Below are positions 24,099-32,707 of a stretch of DNA of 64,000 nt, in pieces. Under the pieces are notes generated by a model, which had not been told where the DNA came from, ran no database searches, and worked only from the letters and a program-made list of their open reading frames with translations. This stretch comes from Myxococcus stipitatus (GTDB lineage Bacteria; Myxococcota; Myxococcia; Myxococcales; Myxococcaceae): assembly GCF_021412625.1 (NCBI RefSeq), contig NZ_JAKCFI010000012.1:1-64000 (forward strand). Direction: 5' to 3'. The translations under genes were made by a program, and so were the position numbers. How positions within the stretch are numbered: position 1 is the first letter of the stretch; each line of letters starts with the position of its first letter.

Positions 24099-26054
24099 AT
24101 GGCCGAGTCCGAGTCGACGCGCCCCAACATCCTGCTGCTCACGGTGGACCAGCTCATGTTCCCCCGGTTCGCCTATGGCCCCGAGGGCGGCTTCGTTCCC
24201 GGCATCAAGGACATCCTCGGGTTCATCGACGCGGGCGGCGACGACAATCCCTATCGCGAGTTCTTCCCCGGCTTCACCGCGCTCCGGAAGCATGCGGCCA
24301 TCTTCCGCAACCACTCCATCGCCGCCTCCGCCTGTACGCCCAGCCGCGCGGCCATCTACACCGGGCAGTACGGCACGCGCACGGGCGTCACGCAGACGGA
24401 CGGGCTCTTCAAGAGCGGCGACGCCGCCGCGTTCCCGTGGCTCGCGCCGGATGGGATTCCCACCATCGGCCACTGGTTCCAGCGCGCTGGGTACCACACG
24501 CACTACTTCGGCAAGTGGCACGTCAGCAATCCACCCGAGCACTCCCTGAAGCGCTACGGCTTCGACGACTGGGAGCTGTCCTATCCGGAACCCCACGGCG
24601 CCTCCATCAACAACCTGGGGGCGTTCCGGGACATCGGCTTCGCCGACCTCGCGTGTGACTTCCTCCGCCGGATGGCGCTGGGCCAGCCCTACAACCGCGC
24701 CCTCGCCGAACAGGGCTACGCGGCGCCTCGCGCCAGCGGCCCCTCCACGACGCCTCAGCCCTGGCTCGCCGTCGCCTCCTTCACCAACCCCCACGACATC
24801 GCGACCTACCCGCTGCTACCGCGGATGCTCGACCCGGACTCGCACAAGGTCGGGCCGCTCCTCGTCCCCAGCCAGACCGCTCGCTCGGCCACGCCTGTCT
24901 CGGGCACGCTCTCCTTCCCGCTCAACCCCCTGGACTTCCCCCAGGACAACGCCCACCTGCCGCCCAACATCCACGACCCGCTCGTCAACAAGCCGAGCTG
25001 CCACCGGGACTACGCCTACAAGATGGGCCTCGCGCTCGCCGCGAAGACGGGGCTGGCCCTGCATCAAGCGAAGGAGGGCATCGACCCGGTCGCCGTCACG
25101 CTCAACTCGGGCATCCCCTTCCAGCTCACGGTCGCGCCCGACCTCTCCACCCTGCGCTTCAACCAGTACTACGCCTGGCTCATCCACCTGGTGGACGGAC
25201 ACCTCGCGCGCGTGCTGCGCACCCTCGACGAGAGCGGCCTGCGGGACAACACCCTCGTCGTCTTCCTCTCCGACCACGGCGAGTACGCCGGCGCCCACGG
25301 CTACATGATGGAGAAGTGGCACACCGCCTATCAGGAGGCGCTGCACGTGCCCCTCGTCGTCCAGTTCCCACCCAAGAGCCAATACGCCAGGACGCGGAAC
25401 ATCGACGCCCTCACCAGCCACGTGGACATCCTCCCCACATTGCTGGGCCTCGCCGGAATCCCCCAGGAAGAAGTCGCGGCGATCCGCACCGACCTGCGGC
25501 TGCACCGCCCCGTCCCGCCCTTCGCCGGCGCGGACCTCAGCCCGCTCGCCCGGGGCGACAGCGACACAGTGCTGGAGTCCGACGGCACGCCACGCGCCGG
25601 CGTGCTCTTCATCACCGACGACGAAATCACCGAGCCGCTGCCCCGCTCCGGAGACCCGCATCAGCTCCATGACGAGGCGGTCTACTCCGTGTTCGTCCGC
25701 TCGGTCGAGGCACTGCGCGAGGGCACCACCCGCGCGGGCAAGGTGCCCGACCTGGCCCCGGGCTCCGTGTGCCAGCCCAACCACGTCCGCTGCGTGCGCA
25801 CGCCCCGCTGGAAGCTCTCGCGCACCTTCGACCCCTCCGGCGAGCACTCGGACCAGTGGGAGCTGTACGACCTCCACGCGGACCCGCTGGAGCTGGAGAA
25901 CCTCCTCGTCTTCGATCAGCCCTTCCCCACCGTCGTCCCGAACCTGCCCAAGGGCGTCACCCACGCGGAGGTCGAGACCGCCGCGCGCGCGACGCATGCC
26001 CTCCTGGGGAAGTACGAAGCGAGGATGCTGTCCCCCTGGCCTGGGCCGGCATAG
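24099..26054 (+). CDS. Sulfatase-family hydrolase
   Basis: 651 residues. Formylglycine motif CTPSRAA with preceding IAASA at about residue 77, metal residues in PNILLLTVDQL (the second Asp of the usual DD is replaced by Gln), GKWHVSN, and VVFLSDHGEYAGAHGY. No signal peptide is visible, so it is cytosolic or exported by another route. Longer than simple arylsulfatases. An upstream ctggag precedes ATG 24099. It could hydrolyse sulfate or phosphonate esters. The substrate is not readable. Confidence 0.85.
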   Translation: MAESESTRPNILLLTVDQLMFPRFAYGPEGGFVPGIKDILGFIDAGGDDNPYREFFPGFTALRKHAAIFRNHSIAASACTPSRAAIYTGQYGTRTGVTQTDGLFKSGDAAAFPWLAPDGIPTIGHWFQRAGYHTHYFGKWHVSNPPEHSLKRYGFDDWELSYPEPHGASINNLGAFRDIGFADLACDFLRRMALGQPYNRALAEQGYAAPRASGPSTTPQPWLAVASFTNPHDIATYPLLPRMLDPDSHKVGPLLVPSQTARSATPVSGTLSFPLNPLDFPQDNAHLPPNIHDPLVNKPSCHRDYAYKMGLALAAKTGLALHQAKEGIDPVAVTLNSGIPFQLTVAPDLSTLRFNQYYAWLIHLVDGHLARVLRTLDESGLRDNTLVVFLSDHGEYAGAHGYMMEKWHTAYQEALHVPLVVQFPPKSQYARTRNIDALTSHVDILPTLLGLAGIPQEEVAAIRTDLRLHRPVPPFAGADLSPLARGDSDTVLESDGTPRAGVLFITDDEITEPLPRSGDPHQLHDEAVYSVFVRSVEALREGTTRAGKVPDLAPGSVCQPNHVRCVRTPRWKLSRTFDPSGEHSDQWELYDLHADPLELENLLVFDQPFPTVVPNLPKGVTHAEVETAARATHALLGKYEARMLSPWPGPA

Positions 26055-26144
26055 CAGTCGGTGACAGCACGAGCACGCCGAGCCAAGTCCCCTCGCATCC
26101 TTCGACGTCGACAAAAACAAGAACGGCGTCGTATTCTTCGACAA

Positions 26145-26789
26145 ATGAGCAAACGGGACCAACCCCTCGGAAAGATCTGCGCGGTCAACGCCTCTCTTTC
26201 GCTCATCCTCCTGGACAGCGAGCAAATCCCCGAGTGGGAGCCCATGGATGAAGATCCGGAAGGCGACGACCTCGGCGGTCATCCTCAGAAGGTCATCGAA
26301 CTCTATGAGGACGAAGACTTCGTCTCCGCGGAACTCGACGTCGGCAAAGGCAAGGCCCTCGCCCTCAACCTCGAGGGCATGACCGGCGAGGCCGAGCTCA
26401 GGCGCCTGGAGGACGGAAGCCTCGCGTTGCTCGAACCACCCTGGGACTGGTGGACCGACGAGGACAACTACGGAGAACGGAAGGACGAGGTCGCGCGGCT
26501 CTTCAAGGATGCCCTCAGCGGCGCCCCGAAGGCGGGGAAGGAGAAGCGCGCGGGAAAGGTTCTCGTCTCGTCCGGGAAGCTGGTTGTTTTTGATTCAAAC
26601 GAGAGCCTGGAATCCGCTTCGAAAGCCGCCAAGAAAGCCACGAACGGGAAGGTCGTAGGCTTCGGTGACAACGATGGCGGTATCGTGCTCGGTCTGACGC
26701 CCGGTCAATATGTCATCTGGCGGCGTGTGATTGAGCCGAAATGGGCAGACGACCAACCCCTCGTCATCGCGTATCTGCGCCGAGCGTGA
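26145..26789 (+). CDS. Hypothetical soluble protein
   Basis: 214 residues from ATG 26145, an internal start preferred to 26061 because the first 28 codons are Arg-rich and non-coding-like. Acidic, no signal peptide. Contains LDSEQIPEWEP, an EDEDF run, a Trp-rich PPWDWWTDEDNY and a C-terminal half with GKLVVFDS and VIWRRVIE. This looks like an immunity-type or SMI1-like small protein but no family is certain. The AT-richer region before the start (caaaaacaagaacggcgtcgtattc) may hold its promoter. Confidence 0.7.
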   Translation: MSKRDQPLGKICAVNASLSLILLDSEQIPEWEPMDEDPEGDDLGGHPQKVIELYEDEDFVSAELDVGKGKALALNLEGMTGEAELRRLEDGSLALLEPPWDWWTDEDNYGERKDEVARLFKDALSGAPKAGKEKRAGKVLVSSGKLVVFDSNESLESASKAAKKATNGKVVGFGDNDGGIVLGLTPGQYVIWRRVIEPKWADDQPLVIAYLRRA

Positions 26790-26907
26790 CCTGGGGAGCC
26801 CCCTCTCTGGGGCATTCGAACAAAGCTGGCGTGACACCGCTCTTCTGGAGCTCCCGCCCTTCGTGCGGAGGGGGCCCCGAGGAGCCGCCCTCCCACAGAG
26901 GCAAACC

Positions 26908-28410
26908 CTACCGCTCGCCGCCCGCGCTGACGCCGGTCCCCGTCGTCGCGGCGGGGGTCCCCACCGTCTTGCCTCGCACGCCGGGGCCCGCGTGCGCGTC
27001 ACCCTCGGCCGCGGACAGCATGTCGGGAATCTCCGGCTTGAAGGTGGGGTCGCGCACCAGCACCTGCGCCTGACGCAGGAGGTTGGTGGCCTGCCCCAGG
27101 ATTCGCGCGGCCTCCTCGGGCGCGTGGAACCCCATGGAGTTCTCCGCCTCGATGAAGTCGAGCATGAACTGGCCCCGCCGCTGGAGCGCGTAGACGCCCG
27201 CCAGGTCCGCGTCCGTCTTCCCCGCGGCCTTCGCCGCCTTCACGTCGTTGATGAGCCCCACCAGCGCGTCCAGGCCCTGGTTGCGCAGCCGGAAGGTGCG
27301 CTCCTGGAGCGCCTCCGCGCGGGCGCGCAGCTCCTCCTCCGGGAAGTGGTGGCACGTCTGGCACGCGTGGTTGATGTTGAGCAGCGGGCTGCGCACGTGG
27401 TGGTCGGTGACCTTCATGGCGCCGACGCGCGTGTACGGCATGTGGCAGTCCGCGCACGCCACGCCCGAGCGCGCGTGGATGCCCTGGTTCCACATCTCGA
27501 ACTCCGGATGCTGCGCCTTCAACACCGGCGCGCCCGTCTCCTCGTGCGTCCAGTCCTTGTGCGGGTTCTCCTCGTAGTAGGCGAGGATGTTCTCGATCTT
27601 CAGGCCCTTGTCCCAGGGGAAGGTCAGCGTCTTCTCCGGCCCCTTGAAGTAGTACTCCACGTGGCACTGGCCGCAGACGTAGCTGCGCATCTGCTGGCGC
27701 GTCGCATCGCGGTTGACGTCGTAGCCCTGCACGCCCTGCGCGGCCTTCATCCGTGCCATGCCCAGGATGAAGGCGGGACGTGTCACGCGAAGCTGCATCG
27801 TCTGGCTGTCGTGACAGTCGATGCAGGCGACCGGGTGCTCCACCTGCTTGCGCGCCTCGAAGTACGGCAGGTGGTTCACCGCCTCGAAGCCCTTGAAGAT
27901 GTCGCCCTCCCCCAGCTTCTTGTAGAGCGTGTACGTGCTCGCGTGGCAGTGGATGCACGCGCCCGGCTGCTGCGTCACCTTCTGCCGCTCCGTGAAGGTC
28001 TGGTCCTCCAGCATGTACGCGTGGCCGCGCTCCTCGCGGAAGTCCTTGCTGAACGCGTACCCGGCCCACATCCGCTTCAGGCGCGGGTCCTCCTCCAGGC
28101 GGCTCTGCGCCACGACGGAGCGCGGGTCCGCCTGCGTGGGCGCATGGGGCACCGCCTCGCTCCCGCCGTACTTCGTGCGCGACTGGTCCACCGTGCGCAG
28201 GTACATGTCGAACTGGAGCGGGAAGTTCTGTCCCCAGATGGCCGGGGACACCGTGTCGTCGGTGAGCTCCACCACGCGGAAGAACGGATTCCGCGCCTCC
28301 TGCTTGCGCGCGAAGATGTTGGTGGCCAGCGCGACGGCCCCCGCGGCGGCCGCCGCGGACACCACGCCCACGCCCACCAGCAACAGCGATAGACGGCGAC
28401 GATTGTCCAT
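26908..28410 (-). CDS. nrfA: Cytochrome c nitrite reductase, catalytic subunit NrfA
   Basis: 500 residues, N-terminal signal anchor (LLLVGVGVVSAAAAAGAVALA). Five CxxCH haem sites in order: CIHCH, CIDCH, CGQCH (followed by VEYYF, the conserved Tyr/Glu active-site strip), CADCH and CQTCH, plus LLNINHACQ. The first site is CxxCH instead of the CxxCK of E. coli. Periplasmic six-electron reduction of nitrite to ammonia. Start ATG 28410 is one base after the nrfH stop, so both are one operon. Confidence 0.93.
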   Translation of the reverse strand: MDNRRRLSLLLVGVGVVSAAAAAGAVALATNIFARKQEARNPFFRVVELTDDTVSPAIWGQNFPLQFDMYLRTVDQSRTKYGGSEAVPHAPTQADPRSVVAQSRLEEDPRLKRMWAGYAFSKDFREERGHAYMLEDQTFTERQKVTQQPGACIHCHASTYTLYKKLGEGDIFKGFEAVNHLPYFEARKQVEHPVACIDCHDSQTMQLRVTRPAFILGMARMKAAQGVQGYDVNRDATRQQMRSYVCGQCHVEYYFKGPEKTLTFPWDKGLKIENILAYYEENPHKDWTHEETGAPVLKAQHPEFEMWNQGIHARSGVACADCHMPYTRVGAMKVTDHHVRSPLLNINHACQTCHHFPEEELRARAEALQERTFRLRNQGLDALVGLINDVKAAKAAGKTDADLAGVYALQRRGQFMLDFIEAENSMGFHAPEEAARILGQATNLLRQAQVLVRDPTFKPEIPDMLSAAEGDAHAGPGVRGKTVGTPAATTGTGVSAGGER

Positions 28411-28411
28411 G

Positions 28412-28939
28412 TCAGTCCAGCTCCTGGTGTCCCACCGAGCGGTGGCAGCGAAGACAGCTCATCGTCCCCTCTTCCGGCGGCGGGTGCAGCTCCCCGCCTG
28501 AGTCCTCCGGCCGCCGAGCCTCCACGCGAACCAGCAGCCCGGGCTCGATGGCGTGCACGATGTCCTGGTGACAGGAGCGACACGCCGCCTCCGTCACGCC
28601 CAGGTTGCGCGCCCCCAGGTGGATGGGTTCGTGGAAGTCCCCCGTGGTGAAGGCCACGGAGTGGTGCCAGCCATTGATGGCCTTGGCGAGGTATTTCCCG
28701 AAGAAGTCGTGGGGCGTATGGCAGTCGTTGCACACCGCCACCGCGTGGTGGCTGCCCTTCACCCAGCCGTCGTACTGCTCATTCATGACGTGGCAGTTGG
28801 CGCACGCGGCCGGGTCGTCCGTGAGGTAGGAGGCCCCCCGGGCATAGACGAAGGTGTAGCCAGCCGCTCCCACGGCGGTTCCGACCAGGACGGCGAGCAC
28901 GGCGGCTCCGATGGCGACGCGGCGTGATACGCCCGACAT
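28412..28939 (-). CDS. nrfH: NrfH-type tetraheme quinol dehydrogenase
   Basis: 175 residues. A membrane anchor (VAIGAAVLAVLVGTAVGAAGYTFVYA) is followed by four CxxCH sites: CANCHVM, CNDCH, CRSCH and CLRCH. Takes electrons from menaquinol and hands them to NrfA. ATG 28939 gives the usual short cytoplasmic tail. Immediately upstream of nrfA. Confidence 0.92.
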   Translation of the reverse strand: MSGVSRRVAIGAAVLAVLVGTAVGAAGYTFVYARGASYLTDDPAACANCHVMNEQYDGWVKGSHHAVAVCNDCHTPHDFFGKYLAKAINGWHHSVAFTTGDFHEPIHLGARNLGVTEAACRSCHQDIVHAIEPGLLVRVEARRPEDSGGELHPPPEEGTMSCLRCHRSVGHQELD

Positions 28940-29233
28940 GAGCGACCCCAGGGATAGGCGGCGCACGGTAGGGATACCCGAGCAGGCCAGCAACCCTCAT
29001 TCCTCCAGGGCGCCGACGATTTCGCACGCGCAAGATTTGCGCGTCCTCCACCGCCGTGTGCCTCGTCGCGATTCCGTGGCGCTCGAAGGCCGGAGGGACG
29101 GCGGGCTGCCAGTCGCGCCCTCACTGGGACCGACGCCGCGGCCTGCCGTCGTGAGCAGGGGTCTCCAGCCTTAGCTCCACATGACCCCGTGGCCCGGCCT
29201 CACCGGGTCGCCTGCTTCACGAGGAGCCTGCTC

Positions 29234-30433
29234 ATGCCCAGCAATCGCGGCGTCGTCTATCTCGGTCCCGGCAAGGTGGAGGTGCGGTCCATCGACTACC
29301 CCAAGATGGTCAATCCCAAGGGGAAGTCCATCGAGCACGGGGTCATCCTCAAGGTCGTCTCCACCAACATCTGTGGCTCCGACCAGCACATGGTGCGCGG
29401 GCGCACCACCGCGCCCAAGGGCATGGTGCTCGGGCACGAAATCACCGGCGAAATCGTCGAGAAGGGCAAGGACGTGGAGTACCTCTCCGTCGGTGACCTG
29501 GTCACCGTGCCCTTCAACGTCGCCTGTGGCCGGTGCCGCACGTGTCGCGAGCAGCAGACCGGCGTATGCCTCAACGTGAACGAGGGGCGCGCTGGCGGGG
29601 CCTACGGGTACGTGGACATGGGCGGCTGGGTGGGCGGACAGGCCGAGTACGTCATGGTCCCCTACGCCGACTTCAACCTCATCAAGTTCCCCGACAAGGC
29701 GCAGGCGATGGAGAAGATCCTCGACCTGACCATGCTGTCGGACATCCTCCCCACCGGCTTCCACGGCGCCGTCACGGCGGGCGTGGGCGTGGGCTCGACG
29801 GTGTATGTGGCCGGCGCGGGGCCCGTGGGCCTGGCCGCCGCGGCGTCCGCGCAGTTGCTGGGCGCGGCGGTGGTGATGATTGGCGACATGAACGCGGAGC
29901 GGCTCACGCACGCGAAGTCCGTGGGCTTCGTCCCCATCGACCTCAAGAAGAGCAACAAGCTGGAGGACCTCATCGCCGCCGTCGTCGGCGTCCCGGAGGT
30001 CGACGCCGCCATCGACGCCGTGGGCTTCGAGGCCAGGGGCCACGGCTCCGAGAGCTCCACCGAGGCCCCCGCCACCGTGCTCAACTCGCTGATGGCCATC
30101 ACCCGCGCGGCGGGCGCCGTCGGCATCCCCGGGCTCTACGTCACCGAGGACCCGGGTTCGAAGGACGAGGCCGCCCAGCACGGCAACCTGCGCATGCGCT
30201 TCGGCCTGGGCTGGGCCAAGTCGCTGCGCTTCTCCACGGGGCAGACGCCCGTGCTGCGCTACAACCGCCAGCTCATGCAGGCCATCCTCCACGGCCGACT
30301 GCCCATCGCGAAGGTCGTCAACGCCACCGTCATCCCGCTCGACGACGCGCCCCGCGGCTACCACGAGTTCGACGCGGGCGTGGCGCGCAAGTTCGTGCTC
30401 GACCCCCACGGGCTCCTGAAGAAGAAGTCCTGA
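29234..30433 (+). CDS. fdhA: Zinc-dependent dehydrogenase, glutathione-independent formaldehyde dehydrogenase type
   Basis: 399 residues, the usual length for FdhA of Pseudomonas. Catalytic zinc region TNICGSDQHMVRG with GLVLGHEITG-type GMVLGHEITGEI, structural zinc loop CGRCRTCREQQTGVC, and Rossmann motif VAGAGPVGLAAAA. Oxidises formaldehyde or short alcohols with NAD. ATG 29234 has gaggag 8 bp upstream. A longer frame from 29189 adds residues of no known role. Confidence 0.85.
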   Translation: MPSNRGVVYLGPGKVEVRSIDYPKMVNPKGKSIEHGVILKVVSTNICGSDQHMVRGRTTAPKGMVLGHEITGEIVEKGKDVEYLSVGDLVTVPFNVACGRCRTCREQQTGVCLNVNEGRAGGAYGYVDMGGWVGGQAEYVMVPYADFNLIKFPDKAQAMEKILDLTMLSDILPTGFHGAVTAGVGVGSTVYVAGAGPVGLAAAASAQLLGAAVVMIGDMNAERLTHAKSVGFVPIDLKKSNKLEDLIAAVVGVPEVDAAIDAVGFEARGHGSESSTEAPATVLNSLMAITRAAGAVGIPGLYVTEDPGSKDEAAQHGNLRMRFGLGWAKSLRFSTGQTPVLRYNRQLMQAILHGRLPIAKVVNATVIPLDDAPRGYHEFDAGVARKFVLDPHGLLKKKS

Positions 30434-30476
30434 CGCCCCCACGGCGAGGCCCGTCGCGCCTTCATCGCACGGACGC

Positions 30477-30500
30477 TGACCCGGGTGGTGGCCCGGGTCA
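30477..30500. terminator. Stem-loop between convergent genes
   Basis: tgacccggg (30477-30485), loop tggtgg, cccgggtca (30492-30500): a perfect 9-bp stem 44 bp after the dehydrogenase stop and before the end of the convergent esterase gene. No U-run. Possibly bidirectional. Confidence 0.6.
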
Positions 30501-30596
30501 TGCGCACCCGTGAAGAGGAGCTCAAGCGCCCACCCGGACGCGCCGCTCCTGGACCAGCGAGCGGCGTGAGTCCCTCCTCGGCGACGCGGCGCGCGC

Positions 30597-31520
30597 TCAG
30601 GGCACCGAGGCGCGCTGCTGCGCGAGCATCCAGTCCCAGAACGCGTAGTTGTCGTACTGCTGCGTCCAGCAGTCGTGCGCGCCGCCCGGCAGCACCGTCA
30701 GCCGGGCGATGTCGCTGCCCGCCGCGAAGACCCCCGGCTGGGAGGTCCACGTGGGGCTCGAGGCGCCGGGGAAGAGATACGTCAGCGTCGCCGTCGGCTG
30801 CGGGACGGTCACCAGCTGGTACTGGCCGTAGTTCTTCGTCACCCCCAGCAGCCAGGAGCGCTCGGCGGACAGCGAGGTGCCATCCGCGTACGAGTGGACC
30901 GCCCACACGGGCACGCCCTGGAGCTGGGTGATGGTGGGCCCAGGCCCGCCGATGTTCGTCGCCATGGGCGCCAGCGCGGCCAGACGGCTTCCATACTGGT
31001 ATGCGTACTTCCACGCGCCGTACCCACCGAAGCTCAGGCCCGTGAGGTAGATGCGGGACGTGTCCACGCGGTAGTTCGCCACGAGGAAGTCCACGAAGGC
31101 ATTGAGCTCCGCCGGCACCCAGTCCGTGGGCGCGCGCGGGGTGAAGACCATCACCTGCTTCTGGCCGAAGTACGCCTTGCCCTGCGCCGTGCCGTGGATC
31201 TTCTTCAGCGCACCATGCCTGGTGACGACCGCCAGCAGGTTCGCCTCCGTGGTGGACGTGCCGAACTCGCTCACGCCGTTCAGGTGGATGATGACCGGAT
31301 AGAAGGTATCCGGCGACGTGAGGTAGCCCGGAGGCAGGTACTCGCCATAGCCGTAGATGGCGCCGGTGCTCGACGCCAGCCGCGCCACCACCTGGTCCTC
31401 CGTGGTGATGACGACCGACGACGCTTGCGTGCCCAACGTCTCGGCGCCGTCCGGCTCGACGCCACCGCCGCACGCGGTGGTCCACACGGCCAACAGCAGC
31501 GCAACCCCTGGCATCCTCAT
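30597..31520 (-). CDS. Alpha/beta-hydrolase (esterase/depolymerase-like) lipoprotein
   Basis: 307 residues. Signal peptide with lipobox VWTTACG. The hydrolase core has FYPVIIHLNG, nucleophile elbow GLSFGGYGAWK (Ser about residue 156), a middle VWAVHSYADG and the likely catalytic His in PGGAHDCW. Resembles secreted feruloyl-esterase or polyhydroxyalkanoate-depolymerase-type enzymes that act outside the cell. The minus-strand leader has agggagc before ATG 31520. Confidence 0.8.
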   Translation of the reverse strand: MRMPGVALLLAVWTTACGGGVEPDGAETLGTQASSVVITTEDQVVARLASSTGAIYGYGEYLPPGYLTSPDTFYPVIIHLNGVSEFGTSTTEANLLAVVTRHGALKKIHGTAQGKAYFGQKQVMVFTPRAPTDWVPAELNAFVDFLVANYRVDTSRIYLTGLSFGGYGAWKYAYQYGSRLAALAPMATNIGGPGPTITQLQGVPVWAVHSYADGTSLSAERSWLLGVTKNYGQYQLVTVPQPTATLTYLFPGASSPTWTSQPGVFAAGSDIARLTVLPGGAHDCWTQQYDNYAFWDWMLAQQRASVP

Positions 31521-31744
31521 GGTGTGCTCCCTGATTGATGGTCCAGCCGCGACCAGCGTGCCCCAACGACAGACCCGCCGGAAAGAGCTTCGGGACAGAC
31601 ACGGAAACGTCATTCAACTCAGGTGCAATTGTCTCCGAGAAACACATATTCAGGTCGCGACACGCACCTCCACGCCGTCCCAGGCACAGCAACGCCGTGC
31701 GCTAGATTGGGGCCGAAGCCTGTCCTCGACTTCAAGGGAGCCCC

Positions 31745-32185
31745 ATGACATCCAAGCCCCGCGTCCTCCTGCATGGCGCTCGTGGCCTGGGCTGCATCAT
31801 CCTCTGGCCCACCGGCATCGAGTATTCCAACCAGACGGGGGGCTACGCGTGTCTCCATCCCACCGCTGAAGGCTTCTACGTCCCGCTCTTCAACGAGCTG
31901 TTCGACCAGGAGGCGCTCCTGCGCCGCCATTTCGAGGGACCGAAGTGGCGGGGCTGGTGCGACCGCGGAATCGACGAGGAGACGGCGCTCGAGGTCGAGC
32001 GCGTCCTCGACGCGGCCCTCCCCACACGCGAGCTGGGGCTGACCGTCGACCGGGAACGCTTCGCGGACTCACATGAAGCCTGGATCCACGTCAACGTCCC
32101 CGCCCAGCACGGCCGCCGCGCAGATGCGCTCCTCCCCGGCCTGCCCGCCGCCCAGGGCATCCTGACCTGGGCGAACAGCGATTGA
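31745..32185 (+). CDS. DUF6210-like protein
   Basis: 146 residues, no signal. The motifs CIILWPTGIEYSNQTGGYAC and EGFYVPLFNE near the N-terminus, then a helical part (EETALEVERVLD) and a WIHVNV strand, fit the DUF6210 family as I recall it. These are often immunity-like or of unknown function. Start ATG follows aagggagccc. Stands alone between the esterase and a small lipoprotein, transcribed away from the former. Confidence 0.6.
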   Translation: MTSKPRVLLHGARGLGCIILWPTGIEYSNQTGGYACLHPTAEGFYVPLFNELFDQEALLRRHFEGPKWRGWCDRGIDEETALEVERVLDAALPTRELGLTVDRERFADSHEAWIHVNVPAQHGRRADALLPGLPAAQGILTWANSD

Positions 32186-32192
32186 AGCGCGC

Positions 32193-32477
32193 TCAGCCCT
32201 GGGGCCCCTGACAGTCCACGGGCCCCGCGACGTACACCGCGTACGGCGTCACCGTGCCCGTGCGCCGCAGCGGCCCGAAGCACTCACAGCGCTGTGCCCC
32301 CACCGGAGCCCCGGTGTGACTCGCGTCGGCGTAGTACTCCAATTCGTACGCGATGGCGCAGATGAGCTCCGCCGAATCCTCCCGCGCGCCGAGCTCCTCC
32401 TGATTTCCCCCCACCGCGCCGCCACAACCCATGCCCAGTCCCGCCACGACCAGTCCCGCGATGATTGTCTCTCGCAT
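32193..32477 (-). CDS. Small lipoprotein of unknown function
   Basis: 94 residues. Signal peptide MRETIIAGLVVAGLGMGC with Cys 18 as lipid site. Mature part has Cys in LICAIAYE, QRCECFG and VDCQG. Excellent ribosome-binding site (aggagg 5 bases before the start on the minus strand), so expression is supported. Family not recognised. Confidence 0.75.
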   Translation of the reverse strand: MRETIIAGLVVAGLGMGCGGAVGGNQEELGAREDSAELICAIAYELEYYADASHTGAPVGAQRCECFGPLRRTGTVTPYAVYVAGPVDCQGPQG

Positions 32478-32707
32478 CACTGCCTCCTGTTGGAAGGAGG
32501 ATGATGACGCGAGACCGCCAATCCATGCAATCCACGTATGAGCCGCGTCACGTGGAATCCTCCCCACGCCGACCAGACGGGTGGTCGCCCCGAGGCGCTC
32601 TCCCCGACGACCGGGGACCCGCCGCGCGAGCAGGCACGTGGAGCTGTCGTCCGCCCTACACCGTGTCCACATGAGGAGCTTCATCACTGACGCGGAGGCC
32701 CTCGAAC

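Noticed and set aside
26061-26144. Upstream ATG extending the hypothetical gene at 26145
   Set aside because: The added residues are an Arg-rich stretch with AT-rich, non-coding codon use and no ribosome-binding site.
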